DNA of 64,000 bases from Pinus tabuliformis. Taxonomy: Eukaryota > Streptophyta > Pinopsida > Pinales > Pinaceae. Each line of letters begins with the position of its first letter. Positions within the stretch are counted from its first letter, which is position 1. The position numbers and the translations under genes are program-made. The DNA lies in the NCBI GenBank assembly GCA_031772625.1, contig CM062815.1:609601918-609665917 (forward strand), in the 5' to 3' direction. Below, one piece after another: positions 11,690 through 22,694 of the stretch. The notes beneath the pieces are model-generated. The model searched no databases and was not told the DNA's origin. It saw only the letters and a list, made by a program, of their open reading frames with translations.

Positions 11690-12080
11690 TGATCGAGGTG
11701 GCTCCAGAAAGACACACAGGACAAAGATGGCTCAAAAATCAAAGTTTGTGGATTATCTTCGAACTAGGACTAGAGCATAGATCTTGTCGTCTTGATCGTG
11801 GAGGTGGGAATGGTTCATCAAACCGAGCTCATATGCAAAAGATAGATCTCGTCAAAGTTTGACATGATAGGGGAAAAGTGGGGCCCACAGTGTGCCACAT
11901 GGCATCCTAATAAGCAGGTGGGACCCACATGGGAGCCTGTCAGCCATTGACACTTGGCATCCTCTCATTTGTCTCCTAAACCTGCATAAGAGACAAAATC
12001 ATTTTTATATGGTTATTAAATAACCATATAATGAAATTGGTTAATATATATGGTTATTAGAATAACTATATAAAACCATC

Positions 12081-12397
<317 letters not shown>

Positions 12398-12469
12398 ATC
12401 GGGATCGGCGGCATTAACCCCCACCGAACCCTCCTCCACATATCCCGCATATATGTCATACCTTATTTA

Positions 12470-12720
12470 TATATATGCCAATTATTGCACCGATATAATA
12501 TCACCGATATGTATATTGGCAAAACCCTGATAAAAGCGCTGATTAATACGTAGTGTTGACCATCGATCAATGCGATCATCGATATAGATATCGGTGAAAC
12601 CCTATATTAGGCGGCAATATATGCGCCAGCGCCCATATTGATCGCCGATTTCAAAGGCCGATTGCCGATATTGGGAAAGCACCGATATTTAAGGTGCCGA
12701 CAACAGATAAGGGTGCCTAA
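12470..12720. promoter_or_regulatory. CGATAT/ATCGGC motif cluster in element B 5' LTR
   Basis: CCGATAT or its complement ATATCGG, and related GCCGAT words, occur at least eight times in 250 bp, several as near-palindromes (CATCGATATAGATATCGG). The cluster is in the same place in the other LTR (about 16725-16950), slightly eroded. A regulatory role is inference. Confidence 0.4.
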
Positions 12721-12767
12721 TGTTAGTGTGAGGTTTATATCACATTGGTTTTATAAAATATATATAT

Positions 12768-12843
12768 GGAGGGGCGGGATTTGATCCCCTGACCTCTCCT
12801 CAACCAACGTATATATTTAACCAATGCGCCAACTGCTTACCTT
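12768..12843 (-). repeat. tRNA-like segment in element B 5' LTR
   Basis: Read on the minus strand, the segment has an A-box-like TGGCGCATTGGTTAA followed about 30 nt later by a B-box-like GGATCAAATCC, and is about 75 nt long, like a tRNA-derived SINE head. The stems pair poorly (only about three T-stem pairs), so it is not a functional tRNA. The same segment is in the other LTR, so it was there before the element inserted. Confidence 0.5.
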
Positions 12844-14214
12844 GGTGAATCTGCCCAAGGTTTTCCTATTAAAACAGTCATTTTTACCTCTGCACACAGT
12901 TCGAGGAGGAGAGAGACTGTAGGCATAGATTTCGAGGTAGAAGGCAAATTAATTAATATTTTAATGCAGGAACCATGAATTTTGCAGGAGGGAAGAATTT
13001 CCACTTTGTCAGAAATTGACAAGTTTTATATGGTTTTTACACCTCTCATCGCCACGAACACAATGGTGCTATTTGTTTCTTCATCAGAGATCTGCATTTT
13101 CCAGTCATTTCTAGAATGCACATGGAACCATGAGCCATGAAATTTTCCCAAGGAGCTAAAATTTTGACATTTCAAAATATAGTCAAGTTTATGCTTGTTT
13201 ATCATGGTTTTCCGCAGGGTCCGCAATGACGAGATCAGATTTGCCATCTGAGTTGCAGATTTGCAGTCCATAAATGGAGGATAATCTTTGAGGAATCCCA
13301 ATGGAATCTAGAAGATTCCTTGAGCCCAGAGTTCTCAACTTCTCAGAATTCGAATTTTAGATAGTCGATTCAGCACTACTCGACACCACAAATATGATGG
13401 TGTCTTCAGATTTCTTATTCTCTCATTTCTTCTTCTCGTCACTTTTCTAAGTGCAAGTGCAGATGTCCACATTCATGTGCAAGCAGTCATCTTCATGCGA
13501 TCGATGCCTTGAGATCGATGGTCTGAGCAGCTTCAGCAATGTGACATCCACTTCTTCAGATGGCCTTTGGTTGTGAGGTATATGATGTGTTCATGTACTT
13601 ATTCTTTATGCATTATGCTGCACAGATCCTTGATTGATGTTGATGCAAGATCTTGTTTCTTACATGTTGTCATGATTCCTTGCTTGATTTGATGTGGAAT
13701 CTTCTATGTGATGTACTTGTTGTCATAACTCTTTATGTTATGCTTTAAGATCCCTTGTTGTATGTTGTTGGGATACTCTTGTTGTCGTCATGCATGTGTT
13801 GTTTTGAAATCCCTTTTGTACCATGTTGGCGGGATGTTCACCATGCATTTTTTGTGTCATACTGATAGGAGTTTAGATTGAGAATTCTGGGTGTGGAATA
13901 TCTCTTACAGCCACTCCTATGTGAGGGAATTGTTCCTTGTATGATCAAAACATCATCTCTGTGTACATCACCATTATTGACAACACTTAATGCAATGGCC
14001 TACACCATCTTAACACCGGGGCCCGGAGACGTAGTCCCTCTTGGACGAACTCCATGATCAACGCTTATGTTTTCATGTGTTGATGATTGTTATAGTCCTC
14101 TTCTTTTCCACATGAAGATGTATTCATTAATGTTATTTTAAAAAGTAATTTTAACACATCATGAAATTAAAAGGTCTTGGAAGGGTCCTTCTTCACACCG
14201 GGACTTGGATCAAG

Positions 14215-14230
14215 TGGTATCGGAACGCTC
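14215..14230 (+). other. Element B primer binding site
   Basis: TGGTATCGGAACGCTC begins two bases after the LTR end and resembles the TGGTATCAGAGC site complementary to initiator tRNA-Met. Confidence 0.7.
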
Positions 14231-14260
14231 TTTGAGTTGATGTGAATTGCAGTGTGAACA

Positions 14261-14503
14261 ATGACAGAGGATGAAAGAGTGATGTACGAGACCATGCTCG
14301 ACATTTCCAAGAGAGTGGAAATTATGTATGAAACTCTACAGAAAGAGACAGAGGAAAAGGAGCGATTGCAGCTTCAGTTGCAAGCCACAGAAGAGGCCAT
14401 GGAAGAACTGAAGCGAAACAAACATAATCTTCAAATAGAGAATGATGAATTGAAGATGTGCCTACATGAAGAGAAAGAGGAAAAACAAATTTTGCTACGA
14501 TAG
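14261..14503 (+). CDS. Coiled-coil ORF of element B (gag N-terminal part)
   Basis: An 80-residue frame starts about 50 bp after the LTR. It is almost wholly charged helix: repeated Glu, Lys, Leu and Gln with heptad-like spacing (EEKERLQLQLQATEEAMEEL). Such a segment would mediate oligomerisation. It sits where gag starts and is followed closely by the G-patch frame, so I read it as part of an element-specific gag. No capsid homology is evident. It belongs to a fossil element. Confidence 0.5.
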   Translation: MTEDERVMYETMLDISKRVEIMYETLQKETEEKERLQLQLQATEEAMEELKRNKHNLQIENDELKMCLHEEKEEKQILLR

Positions 14504-14524
14504 CTGCAAGCAAAGGACGAGGCC

Positions 14525-14974
14525 TTGGAAAAGTTGCAGCAAGACCCATGTGAGGTAAAAAGTAGTTCTCCACCTTCACGTATATTTCTTGATAATGATT
14601 TCGCTATGTTTGAAAATCACACCATAGGAATTGGCTCCAAACAGTTGAAGAGAATGGGGTATGAAGGAAAAGGCTTGGGCATTAATGGCCAAGGCATTGT
14701 TAATCCCTTCAAAGTAGAAGAATTACCCTATCAGACAGGACTTGGGTACGTCAAGAAAGAAGTTGGGGAATGCGTTGAGATAGTTAGCGAACCACCAATG
14801 ATGGATGATGAGCAGCCCTCATCAGTTCTTTCCAAATCGAAAGAGAAGGTAAAAGATGTTGATTTCCTTTCGATTTCATCTTCTCATAGTATGATGTCTA
14901 TTGGAGATTTGGAGATCCCAATTACAGGGGAAAACATGAGGCTCCTTACAAGGATGAGGCATGAGGAGAACTAA
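14525..14974 (+). CDS. G-patch ORF of element B
   Basis: The 149-residue frame contains a clear G-patch at residues ~34-78: IGIGSKQLKRMGYEGKGLG, then NGQGI, then PF, then TGLGY. This is the spacing of conserved Gly and hydrophobic residues seen in G-patch (D111) domains. G-patches bind RNA or activate DEAH helicases, and betaretroviruses carry one at the end of their protease. The rest of the frame is acidic and Ser-rich with no recognised domain. It lies between a coiled coil and CCHC knuckles, so a nucleic-acid-binding gag role is likely. I see no retropepsin DSG motif. Part of a fossil element with a few interruptions overall. Confidence 0.65.
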   Translation: MEKLQQDPCEVKSSSPPSRIFLDNDFAMFENHTIGIGSKQLKRMGYEGKGLGINGQGIVNPFKVEELPYQTGLGYVKKEVGECVEIVSEPPMMDDEQPSSVLSKSKEKVKDVDFLSISSSHSMMSIGDLEIPITGENMRLLTRMRHEEN

Positions 14975-15279
14975 GAACTTGGTGCCAATAACCAAGGCAT
15001 CACTCAACCTTTGGAGGTTGTGGATGAACATCAATTTTCAGGCTCGAGATATACTAAAGGAAACTGCTCAAAGGTGTCAGATTCGTCCGAGACATCATCG
15101 AGGAAAGAGAATGATGGGAAAACATCCCCATCGTCCCATGGTAGTTTCCATTGCAGGGAGAGAGCTGAGGCAAGCTCTCATCGCCATGCTGACATCAGAA
15201 AAAACAAAGGAAGGTATAACCATTTTCAATCTTCGAATGTTCATTTTTAGTATGATCATGTTGCTAATAATGAATGAAG

Positions 15280-15586
15280 ATCAAGGCATCGAAAAACATG
15301 TACCATTTTTGGTTTACCTAACCATACCTTTTCCAAGTGTTGGAAAAGAATGTTAGCACTCATGAGGCATGAAAGACCCTCTCAACAGCATGAAAAGAAA
15401 CAGGTTAAGCAGATATGGAGGAAGAAAGCCTACTGCAGTCATTGCGATAGAAATGGCCATCAAAGAGCCACTTGCTGGAAGCTCCATCCAGAGCAGCGCC
15501 TTAAAGACAAAGCGTCGGTGCGTGAACCAGGAAGAGCAGTTTTTCTACGAGCAAAACCACCTAAGGTGACCCATTCACATTTATAA
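15280..15586 (+). CDS. CCHC zinc-knuckle region of element B gag
   Basis: The frame 15350-15586 contains CSHCDRNGHQRATC, a perfect C-x2-C-x4-H-x4-C knuckle, followed by WKLHPE, which also follows the knuckle of the gypsy-type gag of element I (QLHPE). A second, degenerate knuckle-like stretch lies just upstream. Zinc knuckles bind genomic RNA in gag nucleocapsids. This supports reading the whole internal region as gag. Confidence 0.65.
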
Positions 15587-16181
15587 GTGAAAAATGGTTT
15601 TTTTGACATGATGTCATTTCATGGTCATTCTTTTGTAAATCATTTGTTGCATTTTAAAGTGTAAAAGTGATGATGTGTTTTCCATCACTTGGTCAGCAAC
15701 AATGATGTCTGGTCATGTTTTGAGTCGTATTTTACACTCTGAAAGTGATGTTATGTTTCTATCATTTGTCAAAACAATAGTGTTTTGCCTTATGTATGTA
15801 CATCATCTATTGCAGTGATGATGTGTTTTCCATCACTTTTTGAAGCAACCATGATGGGTTGGCCTTGTTGTCATAGCTGGGGTATTATGTCCATCTTATT
15901 GTAAACTTGACCACTGAGCATGTGTTATAAACTCATGGCAAGTATGGGAAGTTTGGGTCTTTATTTGGTCATGACATTCAAAGCATGTAATTTGCAAACA
16001 GTGTACTACAGGTTGCAGAAGTAGCAGGTGTCGGCTTGTCGCTTAAGGCTCCAAAGAACAAAGGCGAAGGAGATGGAAGCGAGACCTTTTCAGGACGCTT
16101 GTGATACAGACAGGGTACAAAGTAAGATGTAGATTATTTTTCATGCTTTTGGAGGACCAAAAGCTCCTCAGTGGGGAGGAT
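15587..16181 (+). other. Element B 3' non-coding internal region with polypurine tract
   Basis: There is no open frame of note. Apart from the hairpins it ends in GGACCAAAAGCTCCTC and GTGGGGAGGA directly before the second LTR. The GG(A/T)CCAAAAGCT word and the following AGTGG also precede the 3' LTR of element H. Confidence 0.6.
15665..15838. repeat. Three regularly spaced hairpins in element B
   Basis: AAGTGATG...CATCACTT inverted repeats occur at 15665-15690 and 15814-15838 with the same loop (ATGTGTTTTC). A weaker copy lies at 15743-15767. Spacing is 71-78 bp. They fall in the non-coding stretch between the zinc-knuckle frame and the polypurine tract. Confidence 0.6.
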
Positions 16182-17016
16182 TGATCCAAGTGGCTCCAGA
16201 AAGACACATGGGACAAAGATGGCTCAAAAATCAAAGTGTTTGGATTATGTTCAAACCAGGACTGGAGCGTAGACCTCATCGTCCTGATCGTGGAGGTGTG
16301 AATGGTTCGTCAAACTGAGCTCGTATGCAAAAGATAGAGCTCTTCAAAGTTTGACATGACAGGGGAAAAGTGGGGCCCACAGTGTGCTACATGGCAGGTG
16401 GGACCCACATGGCAGCCTGTCAGCCATTGACACTTGGTGTCCTCTCATTTGTCTCCTATACCTACATAAGTGACAAAATCATTTTTATATGGTTATTAAA
16501 ATAACTATATAAAACCATTAAACACATGGTTTTGGGATCGGCGGCAACAAACCCCGCCAAACCCTTTAAACAACCTAATCGCAATACTAAACATATATAT
16601 CTATATATATATATATATATATATCTATATATATATATATAGGATTGGGATCGGTGGAAATAACCCCTGCTGAACCCTCCTCCACATATCCCGCATATAT
16701 TTCATACTTTATTTATATATATGTGCCGATTATTGCGCCGATATAATATCGCCGATATGTATATCAACGAAACCCTGATAAAAGCATTGATTAATACATA
16801 GCGCCGACTACCTATGAATGCGATCACCGATATAGATATCGGCGAAACCTTATATCGGGCGGCCATATATGCGCCAGCACCCATATTTGTCGCAAATTTC
16901 AAAGGTTGATCGCTGATATTGGGAAAGCGCCCATATTTAAGGCACCGACAGCAGATAAGGGTGCCTAATGTTAGTGCGGGGTTTATATCACATTGGTTTT
17001 ATAAAATATATATGTA

Positions 17017-17017
<1 letters not shown>

Positions 17018-17081
<64 letters not shown>
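17018..17081. repeat. TA microsatellite in element B 3' LTR
   Basis: About 64 bp of (TA)n directly before the tRNA-like segment. The equivalent place in the other LTR has only a few repeats. Confidence 0.9.
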
Positions 17082-17083
<2 letters not shown>

Positions 17084-17155
17084 AGGGGCGGGATTTGATC
17101 CCCCACCTCTCCTCAACCAACGTATATATTTAACCAATGCGCCAACTGCTTACCT
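17082..17155 (-). repeat. tRNA-like segment in element B 3' LTR
   Basis: Second copy of the segment described at 12768-12843, with the same A-box-like and B-box-like words on the minus strand. It is slightly shorter, having lost a few bases next to the B box. Confidence 0.5.
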
Positions 17156-18559
17156 TGGTGAATCTGCCCAAGGTTTTCCTATTAAAACAGTCATTTTTAC
17201 CTCTACACACAATTCGAGGAGGAGAGAGACTACAGGCATAGATTTCGAGGCAGAAGGCAAATTAACTAATATTTTAATGCAGGAACCATGAATTTTGCAG
17301 GAGGGCAGAATTTCCACTTTGTCAGAAATTGACAAGTTTTATATCGTTTTTACACCTCTCATCGCCACAAACACAATGGTGATGTTAGTTTCTTCATCAG
17401 AGGTCTGCATTTTCAAGTTATTTCTAGAATGCACGTGGAACCATGATTTCAGTAAAAATAGGGAGCGGAACCATGAGCCATGAAATTTTCCCAAGGAGGT
17501 AAAATTTGACATTTCAGAATATAGTCAAGTTTATACTTGTTTTTCATGGTTTTCCACAGGGATCGCAATGACGAGATCAAATTCACCATCTGAGTTGCAC
17601 ATTTGCATTCCATCCATGGAGTAGAATCTTTGAGGAATCTTGAGGGAATCTCGAAGATTCCTTGAGCCCAGAATTCTCAACTTCTCAGAATTTGGATTTT
17701 GGACAGTTGATTCAGCACTACTCGACGCCACAAATATGATGGTGTCTTCAGATTTCTTATTCTCTCATTTCTTCTTCTCGTCACTTTTCTAAGTGCCAGT
17801 GCAGATGTCCACATTCATGTGCAAGCATCCATCTTCATGCGATCGATGCCTTGAGATCGATGGTCTGAGCAGCTTCAGCAGTGTGACATCCACTTCTTCA
17901 GATGGCCCTTCGTTGTGAGGTATATGAGGTTTTCATGTACTTCTTCTTTACACATTATGCTACACAAATCCTTGATTGATGTTGATGCAGGATCTTGTTT
18001 CTTACATGTTGTCATGATCCCTTGCTTGATTTGATGTGGAATCTTCTATGTGATGTACTTGTTGTCATAACTCTTTATGTTATGCTTTGAGATCCCTTTT
18101 TGTATGTTGTTGGGATACTCTTGTTGTCATCATGCATGTGTTGTTTTGAAATCCCTTTTGTACCATGTTGGCGAGATTTTCAACACACATTTTTTGTGTC
18201 ATACTGATAGGAGTTTTGATTGAGAATTCTGGTTGTGGAATATCTCTTAGAGCCACTCTTGCGTGAGGGAATTGTTCCTTGTATGATCGAGACATCATCT
18301 CTGTGTACATCACCATTATTGACAGCACTTAATGCAGCAGCCTACACTATCTTAACATTGGGGCCTGGAGACGTAGTCCCTCCTAGATGAACTCCATTAT
18401 CAAGGCTTATGTTTTCATGTTCTGATGATTGTTATATTCCTCTTCTTTTCTGCATGCAGATGTATTCATTAATGTTCTTTTAAAAAGTAATTTTAACACA
18501 TCACAAAAATAAAAGGTCTTAGAAGGGTCCTTCTTCACACCCGGACCTGGATCAGAGAT

Positions 18560-19733
18560 GGAGGCATGTTTATGGTGGACTAGCAACTCTAAATTGTTAT
18601 GGAAGGCAAGCTTCTTAGCTCTGATTTCAAGGCTGCAGATTTTTACAGGGACATAAAAGGTTTCTCATTTCATTCATCCACGGCTCTCATCCAAAGCTTG
18701 ACAGGATACTACTTCACATTATTTGGAGACACCATAAATTGGTCAAACCCTTTTCTACCCATATCTAACATTAGAAATATTCAAATAGATTAAACGTTTT
18801 TTAAAGTATATCCATGTAATATTTTCAAATAACTTTGAAAATTTGTTTGAAAATATCAGATACCTCACATTCTTAGAGCTACTCCATGACAATCTCTAAT
18901 CCAATTTATTTAGTTCTCCCTCCCTAACTGAAAATTGAGGATGGATTTATGCTTACATATCTATTCTCGCTATACTTGATGGTTCTCAGTGGTCATCTAA
19001 TTTTGAGGACTATGCCACCTGTATTTTTGTTTTAGGCATTGAAACATGTCTATCCACTCCATCTACTAAGCTTATAATGGCTAAAGGTGATGGCTCCAAC
19101 AGAATGATGTTCACCTTGTGTCAATAGAGGAGTAGAAGAGAATAAGTTCGTAGAACAAATCGTGTGAGTAAGGCTATGTGGAAGAATATATACTTGGAGT
19201 AGAGTGTGGATGGATGGAAAAATATTGAGGATAAATAGTGAAAGAACAATATAGTAGAATATTAACATGTGATCAGTATAGTAGAAGAGCAGTTTTGTGG
19301 AGAAGTTAAGAAGAAATGTGAAGCTTGTTGTTGAATAATTTGACCATGGTAGGCCATCAAAGAAAGGAAAACAAGAATTGTTGTTGATAGGTCCAAGGAA
19401 AAAATTGAAGAAGTATGTTGGTTCCTACTAATTTGTTAAATTGGTGCTCAACTATGGGATTGGAGTCTCCTATAGGTTGGTTCCTATAATTTTTCTAAGT
19501 TGGTGCTTAGCTTGGAGATTGGAATCTCATGTATGTTGATGCCTACAAAAGTGGTAAGTTGGTGCTTACTTTGTAGAAGGAATTTTACAAAATATTTACA
19601 AAGAAAAACTGTGTAAGTTTTTCTTATATAAAGATCCATGTTTCATGAATTATATGTATCAAATGTTTTAAAAGATAAAAATTACTAATATCAATAAAAT
19701 AATGATTCACCTCCACTCTCGGTATTTACTGCA
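18560..19733 (+). repeat. Element J 3' LTR, second part
   Basis: It continues element J after the GAGAT duplication. The end near 19733 follows a copia-LTR-like TGATTCACCTCCACTCTC. No host gene is recognised; a 64-residue frame at 18599-18793 is unassigned. Confidence 0.4.
19418..19581. repeat. Three-unit ~59-bp tandem repeat in element J LTR
   Basis: Units start TTGGTTCCTA, TTGGTTCCTA and TTGATGCCTA at 19418, 19477 and 19536. Each contains (A/G)TTGGTGCT and, in the first two, GGATTGGA(G/A)TCTC. Confidence 0.8.
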
Positions 19734-19879
19734 GAAAGGTGCACAATTTTTTTATGCACTTCATTCAATATCCTAAGAGAACTCAAAATAAAATTTGATT
19801 TAAAATTGAGATTTTTATCCTTTTCAAATTGCGTACACCCATGTTCAATATTCTAGAATCTCTAGGACATGTGACAACA
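19734..19879. other. Short spacer between elements J and D
   Basis: AT-rich sequence with no recognisable feature. Confidence 0.4.
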
Positions 19880-20439
19880 TGTTGCGCATAGTGTTGTCAT
19901 TGATGACAACAAGATGTCATTGATGTCAAAGGGAATGTATGAGACAACAACAACATCGTTTACAAATCATAGGAAGCAATATGATAGCTAGATATCTTGC
20001 ATGCCTTCATTAGGTGAAGTCTAAGGAAGCTTAAAGTTTATTGAGTTTTTTTACTAAGTAATGAATTCTTGGTGATCCTATAAATAACATGGTTATATAG
20101 GCCTCATCGATAACTTTCTAATGGTATATACCACTCTAGAAAAGTCCTCGTAGATGAAAATATATGGCCATTTGAAAATTAGAATTAGTTGGAGGTCCAA
20201 AGTATAAGACAAAAACCCAATTTATTGATATGTTAAAGAGTGTGAACCTTTTAGGCACATCATGGCCCATAAACTAGGTCAATGGCACATTTCAACAGAA
20301 CTTACATGAATTTTAACATGTTAAAAAGCATAGTCCTTTTCACTAATCAAATGACTCCAAAAACCATGAGAAAGTGGATGGTGGATGATTTCACAACTTG
20401 CATGACATTCAACATATTTTGCAGAGCCAATAAATATTT

Positions 20440-20960
20440 GATACATAGGTGGCAGATTTGAGTGGACTTACAAGACACGTGGCATATATTGGTTGGTCAA
20501 CAATGATGATGTCGACCCCTTCGACACATGACACATGCCCTTTAACCCTCATTGATGACATCGAATCTTGGGCACATGGTAGAAAAGTACAGGTCGTGAT
20601 GTGGTAGCATGTATGATGTGGCAACAATGCAACATGACCTATGACTAGTTGACATCAACATGATGGCATGACACTACTAGGTCTTCCAAGTGGCAAGAAA
20701 ATTTTGAAAGTTTTGATTGGTGGAAATTCTAAATCGGGTGACACGTGGCACCCCTTATGGGTTGTCACATGGCATGATGATGTCATGTTGAAGTCATCAT
20801 GTAGGAAACCAATGAACCCCTAGGATAAGGTCACATGGGATGGTCATGTGGTCACATGAGCTAAGGTTGAGAAGTACGAATATGGCACAAAGAATGGTCA
20901 TATGAAATAATCATATTTCATGAATTTTAATGGCATAATATGAGCACTTGGCACCTTAGT
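20440..20960. promoter_or_regulatory. CACGTGGC / TGGCACATG motif cluster in element D LTR
   Basis: ACACGTGGC occurs at 20475-20483 and 20741-20749. Many one-base variants surround them (CACATGGCA, TCACATGGGA, GGCACATGG). ACACGTGGC is the ABRE core bound by plant bZIP factors. They lie several hundred bases upstream of the LTR TATA box, as enhancers would. Confidence 0.45.
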
Positions 20961-21083
20961 AAGGTCATGTGAGTAAGGTTATATGACTCTGATTGAAATG
21001 AACATTGACTTGACTCTGTAATCTCAAGCATGATCAATGTTTCCATGGTTGTCTTACCTCAAACCCCGTGATGACTCTGTTAA

Positions 21084-21091
21084 TATAAATA
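21084..21091 (+). promoter_or_regulatory. TATA box in element D 5' LTR
   Basis: TATAAATA followed by GGGGCCCGATC, about 1.2 kb into the LTR and downstream of the ABRE-like cluster. Confidence 0.5.
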
Positions 21092-21757
21092 TAGGGGCCC
21101 GATCATCATTGATACATACACTCTATCATGTTAAAACATAAGAATTTAATAGAGTTCTGGAGCGAGGTTGGGGATTTTGGTTCAAAGGTTAAGATTGTGT
21201 GAGGCTGATACTATCTGAGCTAATTTTGGTTCACTCTAAGGATGAAATAATTACAAGAATGGTTCGATTGATCTTGTCATAGTTGAAGCACCAGTAGAAA
21301 TCATACCTTTGAACTCATTGTAGCTAGCAAGGTAGCTTAAATAATAAACTATTTTTATGCCTTTGAAAGTCCAATTTTGGTTTAAGCTCAACTTGGTGGA
21401 CGTAAAATCCAATTCTAGTGATACCTTAGATCCATTTGGTAGAGATATCACAAAGGAAATCCACTGGGTGATGATGTAGTGAAAGATATAGAGGAGAGAT
21501 CGGTGGTGATTTTGGCATGATATCTATTTGTAACAACGTTTAGTTTTGGCATGGGATTGGAGGTGCCAGGTCCAGCTACCATTGGTTTGGCCATGACAAC
21601 TGAATTGGGTGTGCACTAGAAAGTAGAGAAATACAATTGGAATCATATTAACTAACACATTTAGTGAAAGGGATATTAACCACAAGTTTGATCCATGGCC
21701 CATATGGAATTAAATTTATAATAAAGTTAGTTTGAGAGCATGGTATGTCAAGCTCGC

Positions 21758-21830
21758 TCCATCAGATAGCGTGATTGTTATGGTATTATTATGGGCAATC
21801 CGAGGTCACGGGTTTGAGTCACAATGGTGA
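21758..21830 (+). repeat. tRNA-derived SINE-like segment
   Basis: An A-box-like TAGCGTGATTG is followed about 40 nt later by a B-box-like GGTTTGAGTCA, with an AT-rich tail (ATTATTATTTTATTTATTTT). This is the layout of a tRNA-derived SINE head. I cannot fix its ends or target duplication. Confidence 0.4.
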
Positions 21831-22107
21831 AGAAGATCATTATTATTTTATTTATTTTAATAGGCTTCATTATGCTGCACTATTAACAACATGACAGTGT
21901 ACATTTTTTAGCACCAATGCTAGAAAGTGGCAATTTATAGAAGCATTGCCAAAAAAATGAAATTTCTAGAGAATTTAATTTAATACATTGTTTTGTATGG
22001 TTTTTATGGGTTTCTAAACTCATTATTGTTCCAAGTTGGATTTTGGAAGAAGATCCATGATCAAGGTTCTAAGGTGGATACATTCAAAGGTATGAAAAGC
22101 CTTGTTG

Positions 22108-22313
22108 GAATATTTTTGATGATCAAATTCTTAATTATATGGTTTTTAGGGTTTAAGAGTTAGTCACAATGGTTTCAGATAATGGTGAGAAAAAATTCTG
22201 AGTTTATATGGCAATATTGATAAACAAGTTGGAGTAGAGTATGGACAGAAGTATGGACAGAAGTATGACAACAAATGATAGTGATTGATATGATAGTTTG
22301 TGGTAGTGATTGT
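22108..22313. repeat. Flanking duplication of element C, left copy
   Basis: This ~206-bp segment directly before element C recurs at 28415-28610 directly after it, about 93-94% identical apart from one extra 14-bp unit (GTATGGACAGAA-type) on the left. Confidence 0.85.
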
Positions 22314-22557
22314 TGTTGGCATTATGATACAGGTGTTGTCTGTCAAGGCAACTCACTTAGATAACATTTCACAATGCAGCAGGTTAACAGCAAAGGATTA
22401 CAGATCAGACTCTAGAGAATGAAGAAAGAGAGGTATACACAGGTTCACTTTGTCCAAGTAGCATATACATGTGGGTTAACAAAAAAAAAGGAGCGTATAA
22501 CATATACACGCACTCTCACAGGAGGAATACCGCGTACATATTGGAAAACCAAGTTTT

Positions 22558-22672
22558 TGGTCTGAGGTATTTGGTCCATGGTATTTGGTCCGAGGTATTT
22601 GGTCCAAGGTATTGACCCTAGGTATTTGGTCCAAGGTATTGGTCCTAAGTAGTTTTGGTCCAAGGTATTGAG
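22558..22672. repeat. GGTATTTGGTCC minisatellite in element C 5' LTR
   Basis: About seven copies of a 15-17-bp unit (GGTATTTGGTCC plus AA, GA or AT), some partly eroded. The other LTR has a similar array at about 26588-26728. Frames across it (WTKYLGP repeats on the minus strand) are by-products. Confidence 0.85.
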
Positions 22673-22685
22673 AAAGGCCTAAGAG

Positions 22686-22694
22686 TATATAAAG
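22686..22694 (+). promoter_or_regulatory. TATA box in element C 5' LTR
   Basis: TATATAAAG lies just downstream of the minisatellite; the other LTR has TATATAA at 26744-26750 in the same context. A good candidate for the LTR promoter. Confidence 0.6.

Larger units (their letters stand above)
16182..18554 (+). repeat. Element B 3' LTR
   Basis: It starts TGATCCAAGTGG and ends ...CCTGGATCA, followed by the GAGAT duplication. It aligns with 11690-14212 throughout. It has a shorter first TA run but a longer second one (about 17018-17081). Confidence 0.85.
19880..22313 (+). repeat. Element D 5' LTR, part before element C
   Basis: Matches 35534-35972 over its first ~440 bp. It contains two perfect ACACGTGGC (ABRE/G-box-type) words, a TATA box at 21084-21091 and a tRNA-like insertion at about 21758-21830. 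The last ~206 bp are duplicated on the far side of element C. Confidence 0.7.

Noticed and set aside
22445-22663. Frame with WTKYLGP repeats, and its partner at 26506-26721
   Set aside because: It reflects the GGTATTTGGTCC minisatellite read on the minus strand.
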